This document shows, in pieces, positions 1 to 5,856 of a DNA stretch of 7,592 nucleotides. The position numbers were made by a program, and so were the translations under genes. Numbering within the stretch: the first letter of the stretch is position 1; the number at the start of each line of letters is the position of its first letter. Below the pieces are notes generated by a model, which did not search any database, was not told the DNA's origin, and was given only the letters and a program-made list of their open reading frames with translations. The DNA comes from JBBRMU01 sp038230655 (GTDB lineage Bacteria; Patescibacteriota; Microgenomatia; UBA1406; GWC2-37-13), in NCBI GenBank assembly GCA_038230655.1, contig JBBRMU010000035.1, positions 1 through 7,592 of the forward strand, read 5' to 3'.

Positions 1-4
1 CTGC

Positions 5-10
5 TAATAT
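5..10 (+). promoter_or_regulatory. Possible -10 element upstream of the first membrane-protein gene
   Basis: TAATAT fits the TANNNT pattern and ends 10 bases before the ATG at 21, predicting a leader of only a few bases. The -35 region lies outside the window, so this is weaker than the other promoter calls. Confidence 0.35.
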
Positions 11-20
11 CTGTTATAAG

Positions 21-1082
21 ATGAGTCAACAATCTTCAGATCAAAATAATACAACTCAAACTTTGCCTCAGACAATAGAAACCAATAATCCCACTAAACT
101 TTTTCATAAATTGCTCATTCTTGGGTATATATTACTTCCTGGTATTTTAATTGTGTTGATCATTACAACATACTTACTCGGATTCAGAGATGAGACTTTT
201 AAACAAGATATTCAGGATAGTATTTCTCAGAAACTAACTATTTTAAATAGTTGCCAAAGTGTTTTCAATCAAAATCAAATCAAGTTTGATGAAAAATCCT
301 ACTGTCAATCCCAAACTAGTACTATTAATTGCTCTCATAAAACACTATCAAAAAATAAACTGCAAGAAATTGATACTTATTTAAATATATTAATTTCGAA
401 ATGTTATGAGTTACAATCAAAAACTTCTCCAACTACAGCACGTTCAACTGAGCTGAAAACATATATACACCCGACATACCGGTTCTCTTTTCAATATCCT
501 TCTAATTTATATATAAGATCTGACTCTGATTTGCATTTCATTGGTTTCCTACAAAAACCAGATGAAAATCAAACCCAAAAGTTAGTGGTTTCTGTCTTGG
601 AAAATCCGGGAAATCTAACACTGAAGGTATTTTCTGATAAGAATCGACCCATTCCTGATGAGAATCCTCCAAAAACCTTTGATGAAAAAATAATAAACAA
701 CCATGAAGCATTGCTATTAAAATATGAAAGATGTGACGAGTCTTTTCCATGTAGTGACGCTACTAAAGAACGCTCCTTTAAATATTTATTAAAAGATAAA
801 AACTATATTATTTCCTTCGGTGTAGATAATAAATACTCCTACAACAATATTACTCAAGATAAACAATTTATAGAGAGCATCTTGAATACACTCCATTTTT
901 CTGAAGGTACTAAATCTGATCTTTCACCAACTCAACCCGTCTATATTTGTCCACCTTCAGAATACGTCAACTGCATGCCTGGGTCTAACAATACAGTCGA
1001 AGGAATGCGATTAGAATGTTCTACGGAGCACCTTCAATGGGCACAAAAAAACTGCCCGAAATTTAAAGGAGCTGCATATTAA
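21..1082 (+). CDS. Membrane-anchored Cys-rich protein with a PsbP-like central region and four-Cys tail
   Basis: This 353-residue protein matches no named function I recognise. Residues 1-26 are polar and Gln/Asn/Thr-rich, residues 31-54 form one strongly hydrophobic membrane segment, and the remaining 300 residues probably lie outside the membrane. Residues about 149-294 (starting HPTYRFSFQYPSN, ending ESILNTLHF) resemble the PsbP/DUF1795-like folds often seen in surface proteins of Patescibacteria; this is recognition by eye. Residues 310-353 form a module with cysteines at 310, 318, 333 and 345, ending FKGAAY. The outer part holds ten cysteines (78, 95, 104, 128, 238, 244 and the four in the tail), an even number that would suit disulfide bonds. 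The ATG at 21 is taken as the start; TAATAT at 5-10 is a possible -10, and no Shine-Dalgarno is visible. The next gene starts one base after the stop and repeats the tail module, so the two are probably co-transcribed. Confidence 0.8.
   Translation: MSQQSSDQNNTTQTLPQTIETNNPTKLFHKLLILGYILLPGILIVLIITTYLLGFRDETFKQDIQDSISQKLTILNSCQSVFNQNQIKFDEKSYCQSQTSTINCSHKTLSKNKLQEIDTYLNILISKCYELQSKTSPTTARSTELKTYIHPTYRFSFQYPSNLYIRSDSDLHFIGFLQKPDENQTQKLVVSVLENPGNLTLKVFSDKNRPIPDENPPKTFDEKIINNHEALLLKYERCDESFPCSDATKERSFKYLLKDKNYIISFGVDNKYSYNNITQDKQFIESILNTLHFSEGTKSDLSPTQPVYICPPSEYVNCMPGSNNTVEGMRLECSTEHLQWAQKNCPKFKGAAY
1065..1071 (+). promoter_or_regulatory. Shine-Dalgarno sequence of the second membrane-protein gene
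   Basis: AAAGGAG lies 12 bases before the ATG at 1084 and inside the end of the preceding gene. It is the only good Shine-Dalgarno match before any gene here, and it belongs to the only gene that is clearly internal to an operon. In the upstream reading frame the same bases encode Lys-Gly and the start of Ala in the conserved FKGAAY tail, so protein motif and ribosome site share sequence. Confidence 0.6.
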
Positions 1083-1083
1083 C

Positions 1084-1356
1084 ATGGATAAGAAATTAGT
1101 TCATAAAAATACAACAAAGCTCTATATGATAGTAGCAATTATTGCAATTATCCTTGGTATTATATCTGGCATGTTGATAAAATCTCTCATAAACAAATAT
1201 GCAAAGAAACCTTCAGATAATCATCATTATTCATGTCCAAAAAAAGAATATATTGACTGTACAACAGGTATTGATAAAAAAAATACATCATGTCAGAAAG
1301 ATTATCTTGTGTGGGCTAAAATTAATTGTACAAACTTTAAAGGTGTCACATATTAA
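1084..1356 (+). CDS. Small single-pass membrane protein with the four-Cys tail module
   Basis: This 90-residue protein is a short basic N-terminus, one hydrophobic segment (about residues 13-36), a Lys-rich linker, and a 40-residue tail with cysteines at 51, 59, 70 and 82. The tail reads CPKKEYIDC, then LVWAKINC, then FKGVTY at the very end. It matches the tail of the preceding protein: both have 7 residues between the first two cysteines, 11 between the last two, and 8 from the last cysteine to the C-terminus. Only the middle loop differs (10 against 14). The basic N-terminus suggests the tail faces outward. The start lies one base after the upstream stop and is preceded by AAAGGAG, indicating translation from the same transcript. 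It looks like the anchor plus tail of its neighbour without the large central region. Function unknown; a paired cysteine scaffold or metal site is possible. Confidence 0.75.
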   Translation: MDKKLVHKNTTKLYMIVAIIAIILGIISGMLIKSLINKYAKKPSDNHHYSCPKKEYIDCTTGIDKKNTSCQKDYLVWAKINCTNFKGVTY

Positions 1357-1386
1357 CTATTTTGACATCTTTCAAATTGAGTAGTC

Positions 1387-1611
1387 TTAAGGAATATTTA
1401 ACTCAACTTTTGCTTCTTCTACTAAACTCGCGACAACTTTTAGATCAGTTATTAATTTATAGCGCTTATCAATTTCTCCCATAGAAATCGGTGCGCTCTG
1501 ATGCCAGACATCATCCATTTTTATAGCCGATACATCCGGAATCGCAAGAACAAAAATCCGATTTCTTTCTTTATCAACTGCCGCAAGCATTGGTGGAACA
1601 TTTTTAATCAC
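1387..1611 (-). CDS. Small hypothetical protein, GTG start
   Basis: This 74-residue protein belongs to no family I can name. It has no membrane segment or signal peptide, so it is probably cytoplasmic. The first half is hydrophobic with charged turns (around AAVDKERNRIFVLAIPDVSA). The second half looks helical and acidic-basic (around ITDLKVVASLVEEAKVEL). I consider it real because the composition is protein-like and because a promoter with TTCACA and TATAAT spaced 17 bases apart ends 6 bases before the GTG. An ATG one reading frame away, at 1613-1611, is followed directly by TGA, so GTG is the better start. The gene runs towards the preceding membrane-protein pair, with 30 bases between the stops, and is divergent from ruvC. 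Confidence 0.6.
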   Translation of the reverse strand: MIKNVPPMLAAVDKERNRIFVLAIPDVSAIKMDDVWHQSAPISMGEIDKRYKLITDLKVVASLVEEAKVELNIP

Positions 1612-1617
1612 ATACCT

Positions 1618-1646
1618 ATTATACTCTGAGGCTAAATTCTTGTGAA
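1618..1646 (-). promoter_or_regulatory. Promoter of the 74-residue protein gene
   Basis: On the minus strand, TTCACA (1646-1641) and a perfect TATAAT (1623-1618) are 17 bases apart. The -10 ends 6 bases before the GTG at 1611, so transcription should begin at or within a base or two of the start codon. It lies back to back with the ruvC promoter in an 85-base gap. Confidence 0.6.
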
Positions 1647-1661
1647 GATAGCAACAGACTC

Positions 1662-1690
1662 TTGATTTCCTATAAACAATCGTTTAGTAT
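1662..1690 (+). promoter_or_regulatory. Promoter of ruvC
   Basis: TTGATT (1662-1667) and TAGTAT (1685-1690) are separated by 17 bases. The -10 ends 6 bases before the ATG at 1697, so the predicted transcription start falls on or next to the A of the ATG. No convincing Shine-Dalgarno sequence fits in between. Confidence 0.55.
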
Positions 1691-1696
1691 GAAAGT

Positions 1697-2176
1697 ATGG
1701 TGATACTCTCAATCGATCCAGGTTTTGACAAACTCGGTTATGCTTTTTTTGATAAAGAAGGATCTAATTTTACCTATAAATTTTCTGGACTTATACAAAC
1801 TCATAAAGCTTTCAACCATGAATATCGATTGGAAAAAGTATATTCTCAACTTAGGTCTCTAGTGGAGATTAATAAACCGGAGATTATCGTTCTTGAACAA
1901 CTATTTTTCTTTAAAAATGCTAAAACTGTCATTAAAGTAGCTCAAGCACAAGGAGTTATTCTTCTTCTCGCTGGCCAGGAAAAAATACCTATAAAATTCC
2001 TCACTCCTTTGCAAATTAAACAGATAATTACCGGATATGGTAACGCTGATAAAAAATCAGTTTCGAAAATGCTCAGTTTACTCATGAAAGAGAAACTTCC
2101 AAAGTGTGAAGATGACCAATCTGATGCAATTGCATGTGGATTAGCCTATTGTTACCTGAATGAAAAGCTACTATAA
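1697..2176 (+). CDS. ruvC: Crossover junction endodeoxyribonuclease RuvC
   Basis: RuvC is the dimeric, metal-dependent nuclease that cuts Holliday junctions symmetrically at the end of homologous recombination, working with the RuvAB branch-migration motor. The 159-residue protein has the family's acidic residues in order: Asp7 in SIDPGF, Glu67 in VLEQLFF, and Asp140 with Asp143 in EDDQSDAIACGLA. It also has the conserved ITGYGNADKKSV stretch (about 111-122) that precedes the C-terminal helices. Length is slightly below the roughly 170 residues of the E. coli enzyme, consistent with a compact genome. The ATG at 1697 is chosen because it puts Asp7 at the usual position and because a promoter ends 6 bases before it. 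ruvA and ruvB are not in the window. gpmI follows after 12 bases, and gpmI's likely promoter overlaps the end of ruvC. Confidence 0.93.
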   Translation: MVILSIDPGFDKLGYAFFDKEGSNFTYKFSGLIQTHKAFNHEYRLEKVYSQLRSLVEINKPEIIVLEQLFFFKNAKTVIKVAQAQGVILLLAGQEKIPIKFLTPLQIKQIITGYGNADKKSVSKMLSLLMKEKLPKCEDDQSDAIACGLAYCYLNEKLL

Positions 2177-2177
2177 T
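2149..2177 (+). promoter_or_regulatory. Internal promoter of gpmI, overlapping the ruvC stop
   Basis: TTGTTA (2149-2154) and a perfect TATAAT (2172-2177) are 17 bases apart. The TATAAT includes the ruvC stop codon. It ends 11 bases before the gpmI ATG at 2189, predicting a leader of about 5 bases. No Shine-Dalgarno lies in the 12-base gap, which argues that gpmI has its own short-leader transcript besides any read-through from ruvC. Confidence 0.5.
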
Positions 2178-2188
2178 CATAGTATCTT

Positions 2189-3817
2189 ATGAAATCAGCC
2201 ATACTAATAGTTCTTGATGGATTCGGTCTAGCTCCACCAGGACCGGGAAACGCTATCTATCTCGCCAATCCCACTACAATTACCTCATTTTTATATACTT
2301 ATCCAAATACAACGTTAAAAGCCTCCGGGGATGCCGTCGGACTACCTTCTCATGAAGTAGGAAATACTGAAGTGGGTCATATTAATTTAGGAGCCGGGAG
2401 GATAGTTTACCAGGATCTTCCTCGTATAAATATGAGTATTGCCGATGGAAGTTTTTATAAGAATCCCGTTTTTTTGAAAGCTGTAGAACATATAAAGAAG
2501 AACAACAGTAAACTACATATTATCGGTCTAATTGGAGATGGTAGTGTCCACTCGACACTTGATCATTTATATGCACTTTTGTACTTTGCAAAAGAACAAG
2601 GAGTACGAGATGTGTATATTCATGCAATAACTGATGGCAGAGACTCTCCTCCAAAGGCTGCTGAAGGTACTTTAAAACAGGTCGAGGAAAAACTCACTCA
2701 ACTCGGCATTGGCACAATTGCCTCTGTTATGGGTAGATACTATGCTATGGATAGAGACCAAAGATGGGAAAGGACTGAAAAAGCATATCTCTGTCTAACT
2801 AAAGGAGAAGGGAAGAAAGCATCCAGTGTTTCTGAGGCCATCGAGCAAGCCTATAAAGACCAAAAAACAGACGAATTTATTGAACCCACACTCATAACAA
2901 CAGACGAGAATTTGCCGACTATAAAAGATAACGATGCCGTGATCTTCTTCAATTTCAGAATAGACAGACCACGTCAGTTGACAAAAGCTTTTGTTCTTGA
3001 AAAGTTTGATGAATCTGATGCAAACGTAAAGTCGTTTGACCCGTATGCTGTCAAATATAATAAAACCCATCTTCAAAAAGAACCAGTTGATGGATCAGTC
3101 CCTTTTAAGCGCGAAAAAAAGATTCAAAACCTGCTGTTTATAACCATGACGGCATATGAGCAACACCTCCCCGTGGAGATTGCTTTTCCTCCAAATGTGG
3201 TCCAAAGACCACTTGGTAAGGTGTTATCGGAACTAGGTTTAAAGCAACTTCGTATGAGTGAATCCGAGAAAGAGCGTTTTGTCACATTTTATTTTAATGG
3301 ACAAAATGAAGAAGTCTATTCGAATGAAGATAGAATAATTATACCGTCGCCAAAAGTCCCGACTTATGACCAAAAGCCAGAAATGTCGGCTTACGAACTA
3401 ACTGATGAGCTTATGAAACAAATAAAAAAGAACACCTATAACTTCATTCTCATAAACTTTGCTAATGCAGACATGGTAGGACATACAGGTAATATTGACG
3501 CTACAATCAAAGCCATTAAAACTCTCGATGATTGTCTTGGAAAAATTGCACCAGCTGCGCTTGAAGCAGACTATACAGTCTGTATTACAGCTGATCATGG
3601 GAATGCTGAACAGAAGATCAACCCAGAAACAGGCCAGATCTCGACCGAGCATACCTCTAATCCTGTCCCTTTCATTGTTATAAGTAAATCTTCAGAAGGA
3701 AAACCCATTCACTTACAACCAGGTATTCTTGCAGACGTTGCACCGACTATTCTGTCGATTTTAGGACTTGAAAAACCTCCAACTGTGACCGGTAGAAATT
3801 TACTAGAAGAAGTATAG
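2189..3817 (+). CDS. gpmI: 2,3-bisphosphoglycerate-independent phosphoglycerate mutase
   Basis: GpmI interconverts 3- and 2-phosphoglycerate in lower glycolysis, using two divalent metals and a phospho-enzyme intermediate (alkaline phosphatase superfamily). Visible family motifs are Asp10 in LIVLDGFG, GNTEVGHINLGAGR (58-71), GDGSVHS with His121, ITDGRDSPP (147-155), MGRYYAMDRD (181-190), FFNFRIDRPRQ (253-263), NADMVGHTGN with Asp428 and His431, TADHGNAE with Asp469 and His470, and EHTSNPVPF with His488. The metal and substrate residues are therefore present. The oddity is Thr60 (codon ACT) where the nucleophile is Ser in studied GpmI enzymes (Ser62 in Geobacillus). Threonine serves this role in other superfamily members such as phosphopentomutase, so activity is likely but not certain. 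At 542 residues it is about 30 longer than usual; the extra material appears to be around residues 278-312. A short-leader promoter precedes it, and it converges on the kinase gene downstream. Confidence 0.95.
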   Translation: MKSAILIVLDGFGLAPPGPGNAIYLANPTTITSFLYTYPNTTLKASGDAVGLPSHEVGNTEVGHINLGAGRIVYQDLPRINMSIADGSFYKNPVFLKAVEHIKKNNSKLHIIGLIGDGSVHSTLDHLYALLYFAKEQGVRDVYIHAITDGRDSPPKAAEGTLKQVEEKLTQLGIGTIASVMGRYYAMDRDQRWERTEKAYLCLTKGEGKKASSVSEAIEQAYKDQKTDEFIEPTLITTDENLPTIKDNDAVIFFNFRIDRPRQLTKAFVLEKFDESDANVKSFDPYAVKYNKTHLQKEPVDGSVPFKREKKIQNLLFITMTAYEQHLPVEIAFPPNVVQRPLGKVLSELGLKQLRMSESEKERFVTFYFNGQNEEVYSNEDRIIIPSPKVPTYDQKPEMSAYELTDELMKQIKKNTYNFILINFANADMVGHTGNIDATIKAIKTLDDCLGKIAPAALEADYTVCITADHGNAEQKINPETGQISTEHTSNPVPFIVISKSSEGKPIHLQPGILADVAPTILSILGLEKPPTVTGRNLLEEV

Positions 3818-3824
3818 AACTCGG

Positions 3825-4736
3825 TTAATTCGCGCCAATTTTTGCTAGAATTTTTGAAGCATACTCAGCACCACTCAACATAGACTTTTCTATGTTATTT
3901 GTCTTAATATATGTTCCGATGAATCCGGCTGAAAATCCATCACCCGCACCAGTGCTATCTAAAATCTTAGCTGGTTTTACTGCCTCTTGAAAGTAGGTTT
4001 TTCCATTACTGTATCCATAACTTCCACGTTCTCCATCAGTAATAATAATCGTTTTTGATTGGAAGTCGGGAAAGTAAAATGGCATAATATTCTTTTTAAA
4101 GGATATTCTTTCATAGTTTGTTTTTACCATATCCGCAAACTCATGTCCGTTAACTATAACCACGTCAACATACTCTAAAAGCTGAAAGATCTGCTCTTTG
4201 GTTCTTCTACAGTCGATTACACCAAAGTTCGCGAAAACTTTCTTTTCATTTTTATGTAAAAACTTCAGTATCTTGAGTTTATCGAAAAACGAGACATCCG
4301 GGACATTTGCTAGATAAACAGCTTTAGTTCTTAAGAGAAACTCATAGTCTTTGGGTTCAGTCATTAAGTGCTGATGAGGAGACTGATAGTTAATAACTGT
4401 CTTTTCCCCTGACTCAGCCAGTAAAATACAGGAAATATTTAGGTGATCATCGACCATCTTGCTATGAAAATAGGAAATTCCAGCATCATGAAGTTTTTCT
4501 AGAATTAGCGGTTTAAAACTATTCTTGCCAATTAAAGTCATAAGAGATACCCTCAGCCCATGTTTATGCATTCCGATAGCTACATTTGTAGCGCCGCCTC
4601 CAAGATTTTCGTAAAAATGATCTGTAAAGTACTTCCCACCTAGCGCAAGATCAAAGTGGTTATCTTTCTGAGTCAGACACTCACTTTTAAAGTAGAGATC
4701 CATTGTCAGTGTCCCAATTGTGGTTACATCATACAT
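3825..4736 (-). CDS. PfkB-family carbohydrate or nucleoside kinase
   Basis: This 303-residue cytoplasmic protein is a ribokinase/PfkB-fold kinase, which transfers the ATP gamma-phosphate to a sugar, sugar phosphate or nucleoside. Evidence: Asp13 in IGTLTMDL at the usual substrate-binding position; the glycine motif LGGGATNVAIGMHKHG (45-60); VNGHEF (195-200), matching the NxxE metal/phosphate motif; TDGERGSYGY (233-242) at the ATP site; and the signature DSTGAGDGFSAGF (260-272), in which Asp266 is the catalytic base and GAGD the anion hole. Length is normal for the family. The substrate cannot be read from the sequence; ribokinase, adenosine kinase-like and fructokinase-like enzymes share these motifs. 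The ATG at 4736 is supported by a promoter ending 7 bases upstream. Only 7 bases separate its stop from that of gpmI, and no clear terminator lies between them. Confidence 0.88.
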   Translation of the reverse strand: MYDVTTIGTLTMDLYFKSECLTQKDNHFDLALGGKYFTDHFYENLGGGATNVAIGMHKHGLRVSLMTLIGKNSFKPLILEKLHDAGISYFHSKMVDDHLNISCILLAESGEKTVINYQSPHQHLMTEPKDYEFLLRTKAVYLANVPDVSFFDKLKILKFLHKNEKKVFANFGVIDCRRTKEQIFQLLEYVDVVIVNGHEFADMVKTNYERISFKKNIMPFYFPDFQSKTIIITDGERGSYGYSNGKTYFQEAVKPAKILDSTGAGDGFSAGFIGTYIKTNNIEKSMLSGAEYASKILAKIGAN

Positions 4737-4743
4737 AGTATTA

Positions 4744-4772
4744 ATAGTAACAATAAACTAATACTTGGACAA
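4744..4772 (-). promoter_or_regulatory. Promoter of the PfkB-family kinase gene
   Basis: On the minus strand, TTGTCC (4772-4767) and TACTAT (4749-4744) are 17 bases apart. The -10 ends 7 bases before the ATG at 4736, so the transcript should have almost no leader. No Shine-Dalgarno is visible. The 60-base gap before this gene holds little else. Confidence 0.5.
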
Positions 4773-4796
4773 TACATATTTGATTATGTGTAAAAA

Positions 4797-5741
4797 TTAA
4801 GCAGAGCCTAGCTTGGAGAAAAAGGTCTTGACAGGAGTGATACCAAAAGTAAATAGATTTTTTAGTCTTGAATTAGATGAGTTCTCATTCTCGTTTTTAG
4901 AGTTGACTGAGTATTCTTTAGGACGCTTTGGATAGGGAAAACTAAAGACAGATCCTGGTAAATCTTGAAGACCTTCTAGATTTACTTCAACTGGCTCTAA
5001 GTTCATTGGTAAGAACTGCTCACCTACATTTTCAAGAGATTGTGAGAGGGCTTGCTGTATGTCCTTATCTAGGTCATATCTGAGAGGGATATCAAAAAAA
5101 GCAGGCTGTGCTGTTTGCTCATGCTTTACTTCTGAGCTATTAGGCTGCTGCCTAACTCTAAACTTGTCATATTTTTCAGCCTTTATAGGAGTAAAATGCT
5201 GTATTTTCTCACTCCATACAGGACTGACCTTAAACATTTCGGTACTTGATAAAGAGTTTATATCTGATGATACTCGCTTTCTGGTTCTATTACTAATAGC
5301 CCCATAGTTTCTTAAGAAAGTCAGATATTTTTCAGCTTCTGGAGTATTATCTTTAGTAAGTCTCTCCGAAACCGATGCAATATTAATATTTCCGTCAGAA
5401 AGAATATCAGAATGTGTAAATATATTGGTTTTCGTCAAATACCCGAGATAACCACCGGCAGATTTTTTTACTGCTTTCGAGACTTCTTTTTTGGGTGAAA
5501 GATATTTTTTGTGGACTGCTTCATTTTCGAGACGGTTTAAACCAAGTAAGGCTGGAGCTATCGTCTGGCCAAGGCTTTTTAGCAACCTGGCTCTTTCTTT
5601 TTCAGGGAGTAAATATACCTCGTAAAGTTTATCTAGCCTCTTACAAATAGGCTTATTGTTACTGGTAGTATCTACGAATTCAGCAGATTTCGAGCTGTTT
5701 TTTAGAGAGGATTTCAGCAATGTTCCAATTTCTCTGTTCAT
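4797..5741 (-). CDS. Hypothetical protein, family not recognised
   Basis: I do not recognise this 314-residue protein. It has no signal peptide or membrane segment and only one cysteine (Cys33), so it is probably cytoplasmic. Residues 35-100 look helical and charged (KRLDKLYEVYLLPEKERARL, then a hydrophobic patch IAPALLGLNRL, then Lys-rich KKEVSKAVKKSAGGYLGYL). Residues 125-160 contain a second helical, basic stretch (KYLTFLRNYG, NRTRKRVSS). Residues 195-290 are polar, Gln/Ser/Asn/Pro-rich and probably partly disordered. The end (292-312) is basic and aromatic. Many basic residues could mean nucleic-acid or envelope contact, but nothing proves it. The ATG at 5741 is supported by a promoter ending 6 bases before it. 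It reads in the same direction as the downstream kinase gene, which has its own promoter. Confidence 0.75.
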   Translation of the reverse strand: MNREIGTLLKSSLKNSSKSAEFVDTTSNNKPICKRLDKLYEVYLLPEKERARLLKSLGQTIAPALLGLNRLENEAVHKKYLSPKKEVSKAVKKSAGGYLGYLTKTNIFTHSDILSDGNINIASVSERLTKDNTPEAEKYLTFLRNYGAISNRTRKRVSSDINSLSSTEMFKVSPVWSEKIQHFTPIKAEKYDKFRVRQQPNSSEVKHEQTAQPAFFDIPLRYDLDKDIQQALSQSLENVGEQFLPMNLEPVEVNLEGLQDLPGSVFSFPYPKRPKEYSVNSKNENENSSNSRLKNLFTFGITPVKTFFSKLGSA

Positions 5742-5747
5742 ACCTAT

Positions 5748-5776
5748 ATTTTACTATACGCTCTTCCCAAGATCAA
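5748..5776 (-). promoter_or_regulatory. Promoter of the 314-residue protein gene
   Basis: On the minus strand, TTGATC (5776-5771) and TAAAAT (5753-5748) are 17 bases apart, and the -10 ends 6 bases before the ATG at 5741. The intervening ATAGGT contains AGGT, but it sits too close to the start to work as a normal Shine-Dalgarno. Confidence 0.55.
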
Positions 5777-5820
5777 CTTATAATAGTTCAATTAGCTAAA
5801 GTATTGTAAATGCCCTTTTC

Positions 5821-5850
5821 TCAACATCTATCTTAAAATACGGCTATAAT
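5821..5850 (+). promoter_or_regulatory. Promoter of holA
   Basis: A perfect TATAAT (5845-5850) ends 6 bases before the ATG at 5857. The -35 is poor: TCAACA (5821-5826) at 18 bases is the best candidate. The call depends on the -10 and on the same start-codon spacing seen at the other genes. It is divergent from the promoter of the 314-residue protein gene in a 115-base gap. Confidence 0.5.
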
Positions 5851-5856
5851 AGTCTT

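Noticed and set aside
1199..1384. 61-codon open frame overlapping the second membrane-protein gene
   Set aside because: It is a shadow of a gene with strong motifs; the product is a low-complexity Ile/Lys string without features.
1373..1412. Imperfect inverted repeat (TTGAGT 1377-1382 with ACTCAA 1401-1406) between the convergent genes, a possible terminator
   Set aside because: The stem is six mostly weak base pairs with an 18-base loop and one mismatch beyond; the T run overlaps the extended stem. It is too weak to call.
2795..3652. Antisense and alternate-frame open stretches inside gpmI
   Set aside because: They lie within a gene whose motifs are continuous; no start signals or protein-like domains were seen.
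5059..5307. 82-codon open frame opposite the 314-residue gene
   Set aside because: Composition is Ser/Leu/Cys-rich and hydrophobic, typical of an antisense shadow; no promoter spacing like that at the real genes.
5779..5787. Second TATAATAGT, identical to the bases at the holA -10 (5845-5853)
   Set aside because: No -35 at a suitable distance and no gene start shortly after it; a nine-base AT-rich repeat is not evidence of a second promoter.
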